The translations under genes and the position numbers were made by a program. Below are positions 24,981 to 33,704 of a stretch of DNA of 37,150 nucleotides, in pieces. Every line of letters starts with the position of its first letter. The stretch's first letter is position 1. A model generated the notes under the pieces. It saw only the letters and a program-made list of their open reading frames with translations, did not search any database and was not told the origin of the DNA. The stretch lies in the NCBI RefSeq assembly GCF_016613415.1, contig NZ_JACWCT010000045.1, forward strand, positions 1 through 37,150, in the 5' to 3' direction. Source of the stretch: Methylobacterium ajmalii (GTDB taxonomy: Bacteria > Pseudomonadota > Alphaproteobacteria > Rhizobiales > Beijerinckiaceae).

Positions 24981-25904
24981 TCAACGCGACAGGCCGAGCT
25001 CGCCCGGCGCGCCCGCCAGCGCCCGGTCGGGCGAGGAGGTGGCGACGAGGAGCGCGAGGGTGAGGACGTAGGGCGCGGCGTAGAACAGGTAGTAGCCCGA
25101 GGACACGCCGACCGATTGCAGGGCGGGGCCCAGTGCGCCCGCGCCGCCGAACAGGAGCGCGGCGCCAAAGCAGGCGAGCGGATTCCAGCGGGCGAAGATG
25201 ACGAGGGCCACCGCCATCAGGCCCTGGCCCGACGAGATGCCCTCGTTCCACGAGCCCGGGTAGTACAGCGACAGGTAGGCCCCGCCGATGCCCGCGAGCA
25301 CGCCCCCCGCCATGGTGGCGAGCACCCGCACCCGCGTGACGGAATAGCCCATGGCCCGGGCCGCCTCGGCGCTGTCGCCGACGGCCCGGACCACCAGGCC
25401 GGCCCGGGTGTGGCGGAACGCCCACCACAGCACGACGCTCAAGGCGGCGCCGACGAGGAACAGCACGTTGACCCGCAAGGCCGCCTGGACCTGCGGCAGA
25501 TCCGACCAGAACCCGAACGGGATCGCCGGCAGGGGCGGGGCCGAGGGCTGGATGAACGGCTTGCCGAGGAAGAAGGCGAGGCCGAGGCCGAACAGCATCA
25601 GGGCGATGCCGACCGCGACGTCGTTGACCCGCGGCAGCGAGCAGATCACCCCGTGCACGAGGCCGAAGCCGGCGCCGGCCAGGCCCGCCGCGGCGACGCC
25701 GGTCCAGGCCGAGCCGGTCAGGACGGCGGTGGCGTAGGCCGCCATCGCGCCGAAGACCAGGGTGCCCTCGAGGCCGAGGTTGATCCGCCCGGCCCGCTCG
25801 GTGATCGTCTCGCCGAGGCTGACGAACAGGAACGGGGTCGAGACCCGGATCGCGCCGCCGATCACCGCGAGCGGTACCGTCCAGAGGCCGAGATCCTGGC
25901 TCAT
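24981..25904 (-). CDS. BMP/nucleoside-type ABC transporter permease (second)
   Basis: A 307-residue permease of the YufQ/NupQ group with eight to nine membrane helices. It includes TPFLFVSLGETITERAGRINLGLEGTLVFGAMAAY at the start, and NPLACFGAALLFGGAGAL with the YLFYAAPYVLTLALL end typical of this subunit. ATG 25904 overlaps the stop of the first permease (ATGA). A 133-base gap with no recognised feature separates it from the formamidase gene. Confidence 0.85.
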   Translation of the reverse strand: MSQDLGLWTVPLAVIGGAIRVSTPFLFVSLGETITERAGRINLGLEGTLVFGAMAAYATAVLTGSAWTGVAAAGLAGAGFGLVHGVICSLPRVNDVAVGIALMLFGLGLAFFLGKPFIQPSAPPLPAIPFGFWSDLPQVQAALRVNVLFLVGAALSVVLWWAFRHTRAGLVVRAVGDSAEAARAMGYSVTRVRVLATMAGGVLAGIGGAYLSLYYPGSWNEGISSGQGLMAVALVIFARWNPLACFGAALLFGGAGALGPALQSVGVSSGYYLFYAAPYVLTLALLVATSSPDRALAGAPGELGLSR

Positions 25905-27040
25905 GTCGCGGAGGCCTTCCTAGACGCCCAGAGATGCGGGCTGAAGATCTTGAAGCGCCCGTAGGCGGTCTCGCCGATCAGCAGGCAGAGGAAGAGGAGG
26001 CCCTCCAGCACCAGGATCGTGGCGTCGGGCAGTTGCATCCGGCGCTGGATCAGCCCGCTCGACGCCTCCAGGCCGCCGAGCGCGAGCGCCACCGGCGGGA
26101 TCGCCAGCGGGTTGTGGCGGGCGAGGAACGCGACGAGGATGCCCGTGAAGCCGTAGCCGGCGGCGAGCGTCGCGTTGGCGTTGCCCTGCACGGCGACGAC
26201 CTCGAAGAAGCCGGCCAGCGCCGCGCAGGCCCCCCCGAGCGCCGTGAAGCCGACGATCAGGCGGCGCACCGGCAGGCCCTGGATCTGCGCCGCCCGCACG
26301 TTGCCGCCGGCGATCCGGGCGGAGAAGCCGAGCGTCGTGCGCTCCACCAGCAGCCAGGCGGCGAGGCAGGCCAGCAACCCGGCGCTGAGGCCCCAATGCA
26401 CGCCGATCCCCGGCATGGCTCCGAGCATGTTGGCCTCGCCGACCGGCAGGGTCGAGGGCTTGTTGAGGCTGGCGGGATCGCGCAGCGGCCCCTCGATCAG
26501 GTGGTTGGCGAGCGCGATCGCGATGGAGGACATCAGCAGGCTGGCGATCGTCGCGTCGACGCCGCGATAGGCCTTGAGCGCCCCGACCGCGCCGATCCAG
26601 GCGGCGCCCGCCAGCAGGGCGGCCAGCGCCATCGCGGCGACGACGAGGGGCGCCGGCAGGCCCGAGAGGGGAGGGGCCACGACCGCCGCCGCGAGGCCGC
26701 CGAGCACGATCGCCCCCTCGCCGCCGATCACCACCAGCCCGAGCCGGGCCGGCAGCGCGACGCAGAGGCCGGCAAACAGCAGGGGGGCGGCGCGCTGCAG
26801 GCTGTTCTGCCACGCGAAGGCCGAGCCGAAGCCGCCGCGCCAGACGAGATCGACCAGGGCGGCCGGAGACTTGCCGAGGGTGAGGAGGAACAGGCCGAAC
26901 AGGGCGAGCCCGACGAGCACCGCGCCGAGCGGGATCGCCACCGCCTCGGCGCGCCGGGCGAGCCAGGCCAGGGCCCGGATCGCAGGCGCCGCCCGCGTCG
27001 CGGCGGCCGTGACGACCGAAGGGGCGGTCTCGGCGACCAT
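25901..27040 (-). CDS. BMP/nucleoside-type ABC transporter permease (first)
   Basis: A 379-residue permease of the YufP/NupP group. It contains SLQRAAPLLFAGLCVALPARLGLVVIGGEGAIVLGG near the N-terminus and GGACAALAGFFEVVAVQG with GYGFTGILVAFLARHNPLAIPPVALALGGLE later, the permease hallmarks of this family. The first 35 residues are a cytoplasmic tail. GGAGGT stands just before ATG 27040. It pairs with the second permease to form the importer channel. Confidence 0.85.
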   Translation of the reverse strand: MVAETAPSVVTAAATRAAPAIRALAWLARRAEAVAIPLGAVLVGLALFGLFLLTLGKSPAALVDLVWRGGFGSAFAWQNSLQRAAPLLFAGLCVALPARLGLVVIGGEGAIVLGGLAAAVVAPPLSGLPAPLVVAAMALAALLAGAAWIGAVGALKAYRGVDATIASLLMSSIAIALANHLIEGPLRDPASLNKPSTLPVGEANMLGAMPGIGVHWGLSAGLLACLAAWLLVERTTLGFSARIAGGNVRAAQIQGLPVRRLIVGFTALGGACAALAGFFEVVAVQGNANATLAAGYGFTGILVAFLARHNPLAIPPVALALGGLEASSGLIQRRMQLPDATILVLEGLLFLCLLIGETAYGRFKIFSPHLWASRKASAT

Positions 27041-27063
27041 GGCGGGACCTCCGGCGCCGCGGC

Positions 27064-28167
27064 TCACACCGCCCCCTTCACCCCGGCCACGAGATAGTTC
27101 GTGCTCTCGAGCTCGATCGCCTTCTCGGGCAGGCCCTTGCCGGCGGCGAGCACCTCCTTGCCGGTATTGTCCTTGAGCGGTCCCTTGATGATCTCGAAGC
27201 CGCCCTTCATCATCTCGGTCTTGACCGCGTCGGCGTTGCGCCGCGCCCCGTCGCTCACCGCCGGGCCGTAGGGGCTCATCTTGACGAAGCCGTCGGCGAG
27301 GCCGCCGCGCAAGAAATTCGGAGGGACGCGGCCGGCCTGCACGTCGGCGACGAAGCTCTTGTAGATCGGCAGCCAGTCCCACTCGGCGCCGGTGAGGTAG
27401 GTCTTGGGGGCGAGCGGCGACTGGTCGACGTGGTAGCCGCACACGAAGGCGCCCCGGCGGGCCGCGGTCTCGACCGTGACCTTCGGGCTGTCGACGTGGC
27501 AGGTGATCACGTCGGCGCCGCCGTCGATCAGCGCGTTGGTGGCCTCGGCCTCCTTGACGGCGAGCGACCATTCGCCGGTGAAGATCACCTGGCAGGTGAT
27601 GCTCGGATCGACGCTCTGCGCGCCGAGCAGGAAGGCGTTGACGTTGTTGAGGACCTGCGGAATGGGCTTCGCCGCCACGAAGCCGATCTTCTTCGATTTC
27701 GAGGTGTGGCCGGCGACGATGCCGTTCAGGTACTGGCCCTGCGCGATGTAGCCGAAATAGGACCCGGCATTCTTCGGGTCCTTGTCGGTCCAGAGCCCGC
27801 CGCAATGCCGGAACTGCACCTTCGGGTTCTTCTTCGCCTCGGCGACCACGAAGGGGCTGAAGTAGCCGAACGAGGTCGGGAACAGCAGGGCCGCGCCGTC
27901 GAGGTTGATCATGCTCTCCATGGTCTTCTCGACGGCGTTGGTCTCGGGGACGCGCTCCTCCTCGATCACCTCGAGGCCGGGCAGGCCCTTGAGCGCCTTG
28001 GCGGCGACGGCATGGGCCTGGTTGTAGCCGTAATCGTCCTTGGGCCCGACATAGATGAACCCGACCGTCAGGGGGCCGGCGGCCCGCGCCCGCCCGGGCA
28101 GGCCGGCGAGGCCGAGGGCGGCCGCGCCGCCGAGAAGATGCCGCCGCGTGAGATCAGTCTTCATCAC
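27064..28167 (-). CDS. BMP-family (PnrA-like) periplasmic binding protein, Tat signal
   Basis: A 367-residue BMP-family lipoprotein-type binding protein, though without a lipobox Cys. The N-terminus LTRRHLLGGAAALGLAGLPG is a twin-arginine signal. The fold markers are TVGFIYVGPKDDYGYNQAHAVAAKAL, FYVAKPIPQ-like VAAKPIPQVLNNVNAFLLGAQ and GGADVITCHVDSPKVTVETAARRGAFVCGY. BMP proteins bind nucleosides, purines or similar ring ureides. Start GTG 28167 gives better spacing to GGAG; ATG 28164 is equally possible. First gene of the operon, divergent from gntR. Confidence 0.85.
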   Translation of the reverse strand: MMKTDLTRRHLLGGAAALGLAGLPGRARAAGPLTVGFIYVGPKDDYGYNQAHAVAAKALKGLPGLEVIEEERVPETNAVEKTMESMINLDGAALLFPTSFGYFSPFVVAEAKKNPKVQFRHCGGLWTDKDPKNAGSYFGYIAQGQYLNGIVAGHTSKSKKIGFVAAKPIPQVLNNVNAFLLGAQSVDPSITCQVIFTGEWSLAVKEAEATNALIDGGADVITCHVDSPKVTVETAARRGAFVCGYHVDQSPLAPKTYLTGAEWDWLPIYKSFVADVQAGRVPPNFLRGGLADGFVKMSPYGPAVSDGARRNADAVKTEMMKGGFEIIKGPLKDNTGKEVLAAGKGLPEKAIELESTNYLVAGVKGAV

Positions 28168-28316
28168 AGCTCTAGGCTCCGCCGGAGGGACATCCGTGCA
28201 ACCCGAAGACTAGAACCGCGTGTCGTGACGGCGAAGCATGGAATTTCGGCATCGCTCCGTGACGGTCGCCCTCGGGCGGGCGGGGGATTCCGTCGGGATC
28301 GCCCAACTTTGCGACC

Positions 28317-28326
28317 GTGCATGCAC
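28317..28326. promoter_or_regulatory. Candidate GntR operator 1 (GTGCATGCAC)
   Basis: A perfect 10-base palindrome with core TGCATGCA, in the 374-base divergent region between the BMP operon and the gntR gene. Two more sites with core TGYATRCA occur at 28419 and 29319. The pattern suits FCD-type GntR regulators. Confidence 0.5.
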
Positions 28327-28418
28327 AATCCCGCGCCAGGAACGAGTCCTCGGGGGCGACAGGCTCTTTCATCGATGGGAAGAATGGCGACCGGTCGGAT
28401 GGCCGCCGGGACGTTCGC

Positions 28419-28430
28419 CATGTATGCATG
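28419..28430. promoter_or_regulatory. Candidate GntR operator 2 (CATGTATGCATG)
   Basis: Exact reverse complement of the site at 29319-29330. Outer CATG arms are palindromic. It lies 112 bases upstream of the gntR start and about 250 bases upstream of the BMP operon. The remainder of 28168-28541 shows no gene. Confidence 0.55.
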
Positions 28431-28541
28431 GAGTCGCCAAGACTCGTTGCCCGGCCGGGTATCGACCCGCCCGGGTCCGTCCAGGGCCCGGCCCGTCAGG
28501 ATAAGGCAGGCCGTTCCCCGTCCCGGAGGGCACCCGCGCCC

Positions 28542-29300
28542 GTGACCGTCACGAAGACCCGCGCCGAAACCCTCTCCGAGCGAATCGCCGACGAGATCCT
28601 GGCGGGTGCGCTGCCGCCGGGGCTGCATCTCGACGAGCAGGTGCTCGCCCGGCGTTTCGGCGTCTCCCGAACGCCGGTGCGCGATGCGCTGCGCCTGCTC
28701 AGCGGGACCGGGCTGATCGACATCCGCCCGCGCCTCGGGGCAACCGTCCGGACGGTGACGACCGAGGAACTCGACACCCTGTTCGTCGCCATGGGAGAGA
28801 TCGAGGCGAGCTGCGCGCGGCTCGCGACGCTCTCGATGACCCGAGCGGAGCGCGCGGCCCTGCGGACGCAGCACGAGGCGATGGCCCGGCTCGCCGAGGC
28901 CGGCGACCGTGAGGCCTATGTCGAGGCGAACCTCGCGTTCCACGGCCTGCTCTATGCGGGCGCCCACAATCCGGCGATCGAGGACATCGCCCGCTCCCTG
29001 CGGCGGCGGCTGATGCCGTACCGGCGCGCGCAGTTCAACGCGCCGGGGCGGCTCGCGCGCTCGCACGCCGAGCACGACCTCGTGGTCCGCGCGGTGCTGG
29101 CCCGCGATGCCGCCGGCGCCAACGCGGCGATGCTCGTCCACATGAGCGTGGTCGAGGACGTGTTCGTCGACCTCGCCGGGGCCGTCCAGCGCGAGGGACC
29201 GGCGGAGGCACCCGCCGGGGCGGGCGGGACGCTCCGCCGGGAGCCCCGCCCGTCCGCTGCACGGCCTGCCCGAAACTCGCGCAGCGAGGCGCGCAGATGA
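28542..29300 (+). CDS. GntR-family regulator, FCD domain
   Basis: A 252-residue GntR/FadR-subfamily regulator. The winged helix spans residues 5-70 (AETLSERIADEILAGALPPG, LARRFGVSRTPVRDALRLLSGTGL). The all-helical FCD ligand domain follows, with its metal-binding residues in the pattern EAYVEANLAFHGLLYAGAHNP, RRAQF and HAEHDLVVRAVLARD. GTG 28542 is chosen because GGAGGG lies 11 bases upstream and the domain starts there; an in-frame ATG at 28317 coincides with the first operator. It is divergent from the BMP/amiF/biuH operon and upstream of a hydrolase gene; it probably controls both. Confidence 0.82.
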   Translation: MTVTKTRAETLSERIADEILAGALPPGLHLDEQVLARRFGVSRTPVRDALRLLSGTGLIDIRPRLGATVRTVTTEELDTLFVAMGEIEASCARLATLSMTRAERAALRTQHEAMARLAEAGDREAYVEANLAFHGLLYAGAHNPAIEDIARSLRRRLMPYRRAQFNAPGRLARSHAEHDLVVRAVLARDAAGANAAMLVHMSVVEDVFVDLAGAVQREGPAEAPAGAGGTLRREPRPSAARPARNSRSEARR

Positions 29301-29318
29301 GGCAGGCATCGTCGCCGG

Positions 29319-29330
29319 CATGCATACATG
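29319..29330. promoter_or_regulatory. Candidate GntR operator 3 (CATGCATACATG)
   Basis: This lies between the gntR stop and the second hydrolase gene, 29 bases before its ATG, and is the exact reverse complement of the site at 28419-28430. It suggests the hydrolase has its own GntR-controlled promoter. Confidence 0.55.
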
Positions 29331-29358
29331 ATGGCGGGACGACGCCCGAAGGACCGCC

Positions 29359-30066
29359 ATGCCGCGCCCCGTCACCATTCCGGCCGAACCCGCCCCTCTG
29401 ACGATCGACCTCGACGCGAGCGCGCTCGTCGTCATCGACATGCAGCGCGACTTCCTCGAACCCGGCGGCTTCGGCGAGAGCCTCGGCAACGACGTCTCGC
29501 TCCTCGCCGCGGCCGTGCCGGCCTGCCGGGCGCTGCTGGCCGCGGCCCGGGCCGCCGGCCTCCTCGTCGTCCATACCCGGGAGGGTCATGCCCCGGACCT
29601 CTCCGACGCGCCGCCCGCCAAGGTCGCCCGCGGCGCCCCGCGCGCCCGGATCGGCGAACCCGGCCCTATGGGCCGGATCCTGGTCCGGGGCGAGGCCGGG
29701 CACGCCATCGTCCCCGACCTCGCCCCGGCCTCCGGCGAGATCGTCATCGACAAGCCCGGCAAGGGGGCGTTCTACGCCACCGGGCTCGGGACGCTGCTGG
29801 AGGAGCGCGGCATCGCGAACCTGATCGTCTGCGGGGTCACCACCGAGGTCTGCGTCCACACCACCGTGCGCGAGGCCAACGACCGCGGCTACCGCTGCCT
29901 CGTCGTGTCGGATGCCTGCGCCTCCTACATCCCGGCCTTTCACGAGGCGGGCCTCGCGATGATCGTCGCCCAGGGCGGCATCTTCGGCTGGGTGGCCCCG
30001 AGCCCCGCCGTCGTACCCCTCGTCGCGGGAGGGGGCGGGATCGGCGGCGGATCCCGAACCGCTTGA
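29359..30066 (+). CDS. Second isochorismatase-like cysteine hydrolase
   Basis: A 235-residue isochorismatase-like amidohydrolase with triad Asp27-Lys132-Cys165 ([28 protein letters not shown]). It is a clear relative of the biuret-hydrolase-like protein encoded at 23118-23825. Shared stretches are [30 protein letters not shown] and REANDRGY. It lacks the KRWRS segment and the PYPWPF start, so substrate specificity should differ. The C-terminus is a Gly-rich tail. It follows gntR with a candidate operator in between and converges on the VWA gene. A triuret-, carbamoyl- or ureide-hydrolase role is possible but not shown. Confidence 0.78.
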   Translation: MPRPVTIPAEPAPLTIDLDASALVVIDMQRDFLEPGGFGESLGNDVSLLAAAVPACRALLAAARAAGLLVVHTREGHAPDLSDAPPAKVARGAPRARIGEPGPMGRILVRGEAGHAIVPDLAPASGEIVIDKPGKGAFYATGLGTLLEERGIANLIVCGVTTEVCVHTTVREANDRGYRCLVVSDACASYIPAFHEAGLAMIVAQGGIFGWVAPSPAVVPLVAGGGGIGGGSRTA

Positions 30067-30221
30067 CCGTGCGACGGCGTGGTCGGGGGAGGGGGCTCGG
30101 ACCCCGTTCCCTGGAGGCTGTCCAGGTTCCACGGATTGGAGGTGTGCCCGACGCGGACCCGAGGGACCCGAGGTGGATGTGCAGCCGCCTGTGATGGGCG
30201 CGCATCCCCGGGATGGGGCCG

Positions 30222-31388
30222 TCACCCCGCCCCGCCGCTCCCCGCCGCCGGCACCGCCGCGATGCCGGCGCCCGCCGCCCAGGCGGCGAGGTCCTGCTTG
30301 CGGATCGCCGCCGCCATCATGTCGGGGAAGAGGTCGGGCGTGCAGGCGAAGGCCGGCATGCCGAGGCCGGCGAGGCGGGCGGCGAGCGCCCGGTCGTAGG
30401 CCGGTGCGCCCTCGTCGGAGAGCGCCAGCAGGGCCACCGCCTGGACGCCGGCCCCGACGAGAGCTTGCGCCTGGGCGAGCAGCCCGGCCTCGACCCCGCC
30501 CTCGTAGAGGTCGGAGATCAGCACCAGGATGGTGTCCTCGGGCCGGGTGATGCGGGAGGCGCAATAGCCCATCGCCCGGTTGATGTCGGTGCCGCCGCCG
30601 AGCTGGACCGAGAACAGCACCTCGACGGGATCGTCGAGTTCGTCGGTGAGGTCGACGACCTGGGTGTCGAACACGACGAGGCGGGTCGAGACCGCGGGCA
30701 GAGAGGCCATCACCGCGCCGAAGATGCTCGAATAGACCACCGAGTTCGCCATCGATCCGGACTGGTCGATGCACAGGATCACGTCCTTGAGCGAGCCGCG
30801 GCTCCTGCGGCCGTGGCCCAGCCGCGTCTCCGGGATGATGGTGCGGTATTCGGCCTGGTAGTGGCGCAGGTTCGCCCGGATGGTGCGGTGCCAGTCGATC
30901 TCGGCGTGGCGCGGCCGGCGGTTGAGGCTGGCGCGGTCGATCGCCCCGGCGACCGCCTGGCGGACCGGCTCCTCGAGCCGCTTCATCAGCGCGTCGACCA
31001 CCTTGCGCACCACGAGGCGGGCGGTCTCCTTGGTGCGCCCGCCGAGGAGGCCGCGCAGCGAGATCAGGGTCGAGACGAGGTTCACGTCGGGCTGGACCGC
31101 CTCCAGCATCTCGGGCTCGGTCAGCATCCGCTTGAGGTCGAGCCGCTCGAAGGCGTCGCGCTGCATCACCTGCACGACCGAGGCGGGGAAATAGTCGCGG
31201 ATGTCGCCGAGCCAGCGCGGGACGGACGGGGCGGAGGCGCCCAAGCCTCCCTTGCGGTCGGAATCGTAGAGGGCGCCGAGCGCCCGGTCGAGGTGCAGGT
31301 CGCGCTCCGCGAGGGTGCAGCCGGTGCCCTCCGCCGCGCCCCCGCCGAGGACGAGGCGCCAGCGGCGCAGGCGGTCGGTCTCGCTCAT
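30222..31388 (-). CDS. VWA domain protein of a MoxR-SWIM-DUF5682 operon
   Basis: A 388-residue protein. The first 195 residues are helical and charged, with no recognised domain. A von Willebrand A domain follows from about 200 with a complete MIDAS: Asp208-x-Ser210-x-Ser212 (DQSGSM), Thr267 (GGGTD) and Asp293 (ISDLYEGG). MoxR-type ATPases commonly work with a VWA partner that holds or remodels a target. ATG 31388 overlaps the DUF5682 stop (ATGA). It is the last of five coupled genes. There is no signal peptide or membrane segment, so it is cytoplasmic. Confidence 0.85.
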   Translation of the reverse strand: MSETDRLRRWRLVLGGGAAEGTGCTLAERDLHLDRALGALYDSDRKGGLGASAPSVPRWLGDIRDYFPASVVQVMQRDAFERLDLKRMLTEPEMLEAVQPDVNLVSTLISLRGLLGGRTKETARLVVRKVVDALMKRLEEPVRQAVAGAIDRASLNRRPRHAEIDWHRTIRANLRHYQAEYRTIIPETRLGHGRRSRGSLKDVILCIDQSGSMANSVVYSSIFGAVMASLPAVSTRLVVFDTQVVDLTDELDDPVEVLFSVQLGGGTDINRAMGYCASRITRPEDTILVLISDLYEGGVEAGLLAQAQALVGAGVQAVALLALSDEGAPAYDRALAARLAGLGMPAFACTPDLFPDMMAAAIRKQDLAAWAAGAGIAAVPAAGSGGAG

Positions 31389-33697
31389 GCTGCGTCTCCT
31401 GCTGCGTTTCCGGTGGCGGTCGCGGGGGCAAGGAGCAGGCGCAGGATCGGCAGCACGGCCGCGGCGCGGGCCGCGTCGAAGCCCTCGGGGCCCTCCGCGC
31501 TTCCGGCACTGGGGCCGCCGCCGCGCGCCAGGGTCTCGCCGATCGCCCTCCGCTCGGCCGGGGCCAGCGTCGCGAAGGTGCGGCGCACGAGCGGCAGCAA
31601 CTCGGTGAACAGCGTTTCGTCGAGGCCCGACAGCCAGTCGTCGACGACGCCGAGCAGGCCCTGCCCGTGGATCAGGACGGTGCCGCTCTCCTCCAAGAAC
31701 CCCTCGATCCAGGCGGCGGCCGGCCCGGCCCCGGAGGCCCGCGACAAGGCCAGGCGCAGGCGCGTGCCGGCCTCCTCGGCGTCGATGGCGCGGTCGTCGA
31801 ACAACAGCCGCACGGCCCGGCCGACGACCCGGCCGTGGACGTGGTCCTGGTCGGCGAGCGCCCGAAGCGCCTCCCGCCAGGTCGCCTTGAGGCTCAGGTC
31901 CTCCAGGAGCGCCACCGCACCCGAGACGGCGACGAGGTGGGCCTTGGCGCTGCGGGCCGCGTCGTCGTCGAGGCTCTGGCAGGCGGCGACGAGGCCCGCG
32001 GCGGCCCGGGGCACCAGCCCCCGCACGACGGCGAGCACCGGCTCGGTGTCGGAGGAGCGCACCGAGCCGTAGCGGGCGAGCTCGGCCAAAGCCGGCAACG
32101 CCTCCATGAGGTCGAACACGTCGGCCGAGACCGCGGCGCGGTCGTCCAGCGCCCGGGTGACCTGCGCGGTCGCCTCGGGCAGGTCGGCGTCGAGCAGGGT
32201 GCCGATGAGGCCCGACAGGTCGGCGACGCGTTGCGCGCCCCGGGCCCGAGTCTTCACTCTCGAAGCAGCGGCCTCGGCGACCGTGCCGCCCTCGGCCGAG
32301 GCCGCCACCAGCTCCACCACCCAGTCCGGCTGCCAGGCGAGGAACCACGCCTCCTTGAAGGTGCCGCGCCCGCGCGCCTCGCGCCGCGTGCCCCAGGGCA
32401 CGCCGATCAGCGCCAGCCGGTTGAGGAAGTGGCTGCGGGAAAGATCCGTCTCCTTGCGCAGGTCGAGGACGAGGTCGCCGGCGGACGCGCCGGGCTTCAG
32501 CCGCAGGCGCTTGCACTGCGCCTCGAAGTCGGCCTCCACCGGCGTGCCGGGGCTGTCGGGCGGGGTGGCGCCCAGCCTTTCGCCGATGACGAGCTTGCGC
32601 CGGATCAGCCCCATCGGCCCCGGATCGGCGAAGCAGAGGGTGGCCTGGGTCGCCTCGTCGAGGTCGTCGAGGGAGGGCCGCGAGCGCCCGCGGAAGGCGG
32701 CCAGCGCCTCGGCGAGGCGCGCCGCCTCGATCACCGAGGCCGGGGAGGCGTCGAGGTCTTCCTCGCGCAGGAGCGCGGCGGCCCGGGCGAGCCAGCGGGC
32801 GGCGACCCGGCCCTCGTGGTGCCAGAGCGTGTCGTACCATTCGGGTGAGAGCACCCCGGCGCGGTAGCCGGATGCGGTCGCCAGCCGCTCGTAGGACCAG
32901 GGCGCCCAGGCGGCGGCGACCCTGGTCTTGGGCAGCCCCTTGAGGATGGCGGTGTCGGCGGTCGCCTGGCCCCTGGCGTCGTGGCGGGCCAGCGCCGGGA
33001 CGTGCCAGGCGCCGCAGATCACGGCGATGCGCGAAAACTCCTCCTTGGCGGCCTTGCGGATCGCCGTCCGCATGTGGGCCTCGCGGGCCTCCTCGCGAAG
33101 GCCGTCCTCCGGATCGGGGTCCGCGCCATCGCGCAGGGCCACCATCGCCTCACCGATCGCCGCGAACACGTCGCCGTCGGCGCCGGCCCGGCTCTCCACC
33201 AGGGCGTCCCACCAGCGCTCGCCGTCCGGGTAGCCGGCGGCGGCGGCGAGCTCGCCGAGGGGATCGCGGCGGATCGCGGCCGGGGCGGGCAAGGCCCCCG
33301 CGGGCTCCTCGGCCGCGTCAGCGACCGGCTCGGCCTCGATCGGCGCAGTCGCGTCCTCCGGCGGCGTACCGAACCCGTCGGCCAGCTGGTGGGCGTGCGG
33401 CAGGTCGATGAAGCGGATCGTGGCGCCTGCCGCCAGCCCGTGGCGCATCGCCACCCATTCGGGCGAGAACGCCGCGAAGGGGAAGAACGCGCAGTCGCGC
33501 GGCCGGTCGGGCCGGTAGACGAGGAGCGCCACCGGCGGCGCCATCGCCTCGTGGGCGGCGAGCGGGATCAGCGCGTCGGCATCCGGCGGGCCCTCGATCA
33601 GCAGGCAGTCGGGGGCGAAGTCGGCGAGCGCCGCCCGGAGCGAGCGGGCCGAGCCGGGGCCGTGGTGGCGGATGCCGAAGAGGCGGATGTCGGGCAT
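31385..33697 (-). CDS. DUF5682 family protein, possible TraB/EreA-like hydrolase
   Basis: A 770-residue cytoplasmic protein that I assign to DUF5682 from its start (IRLFGIRHHGPGSARSLRAAL) and gene context. The N-terminal 240 residues hold His11-His12, Glu35 in LIEGPPD, FIDLPHAHQL (97-106), REAHM (205-209) and CGAWHVPAL (228-236). This order resembles the GxxH...E...RD..M...GxxH layout of TraB/ChaN/EreA-like (TIKI-type) enzymes, which I infer rather than know. The remaining 530 residues are Ala/Leu/Arg-rich and mostly helical. It sits between the MoxR gene (7-base gap) and VWA gene. Function unknown. Confidence 0.78.
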   Translation of the reverse strand: MPDIRLFGIRHHGPGSARSLRAALADFAPDCLLIEGPPDADALIPLAAHEAMAPPVALLVYRPDRPRDCAFFPFAAFSPEWVAMRHGLAAGATIRFIDLPHAHQLADGFGTPPEDATAPIEAEPVADAAEEPAGALPAPAAIRRDPLGELAAAAGYPDGERWWDALVESRAGADGDVFAAIGEAMVALRDGADPDPEDGLREEAREAHMRTAIRKAAKEEFSRIAVICGAWHVPALARHDARGQATADTAILKGLPKTRVAAAWAPWSYERLATASGYRAGVLSPEWYDTLWHHEGRVAARWLARAAALLREEDLDASPASVIEAARLAEALAAFRGRSRPSLDDLDEATQATLCFADPGPMGLIRRKLVIGERLGATPPDSPGTPVEADFEAQCKRLRLKPGASAGDLVLDLRKETDLSRSHFLNRLALIGVPWGTRREARGRGTFKEAWFLAWQPDWVVELVAASAEGGTVAEAAASRVKTRARGAQRVADLSGLIGTLLDADLPEATAQVTRALDDRAAVSADVFDLMEALPALAELARYGSVRSSDTEPVLAVVRGLVPRAAAGLVAACQSLDDDAARSAKAHLVAVSGAVALLEDLSLKATWREALRALADQDHVHGRVVGRAVRLLFDDRAIDAEEAGTRLRLALSRASGAGPAAAWIEGFLEESGTVLIHGQGLLGVVDDWLSGLDETLFTELLPLVRRTFATLAPAERRAIGETLARGGGPSAGSAEGPEGFDAARAAAVLPILRLLLAPATATGNAAGDAA

Positions 33698-33704
33698 CGT
33701 CGCC

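Noticed and set aside
29035..31509. 824-codon minus-strand frame across the second hydrolase and VWA genes
   Set aside because: It is a GC-driven open frame opposite to or out of phase with genes that carry intact catalytic motifs.
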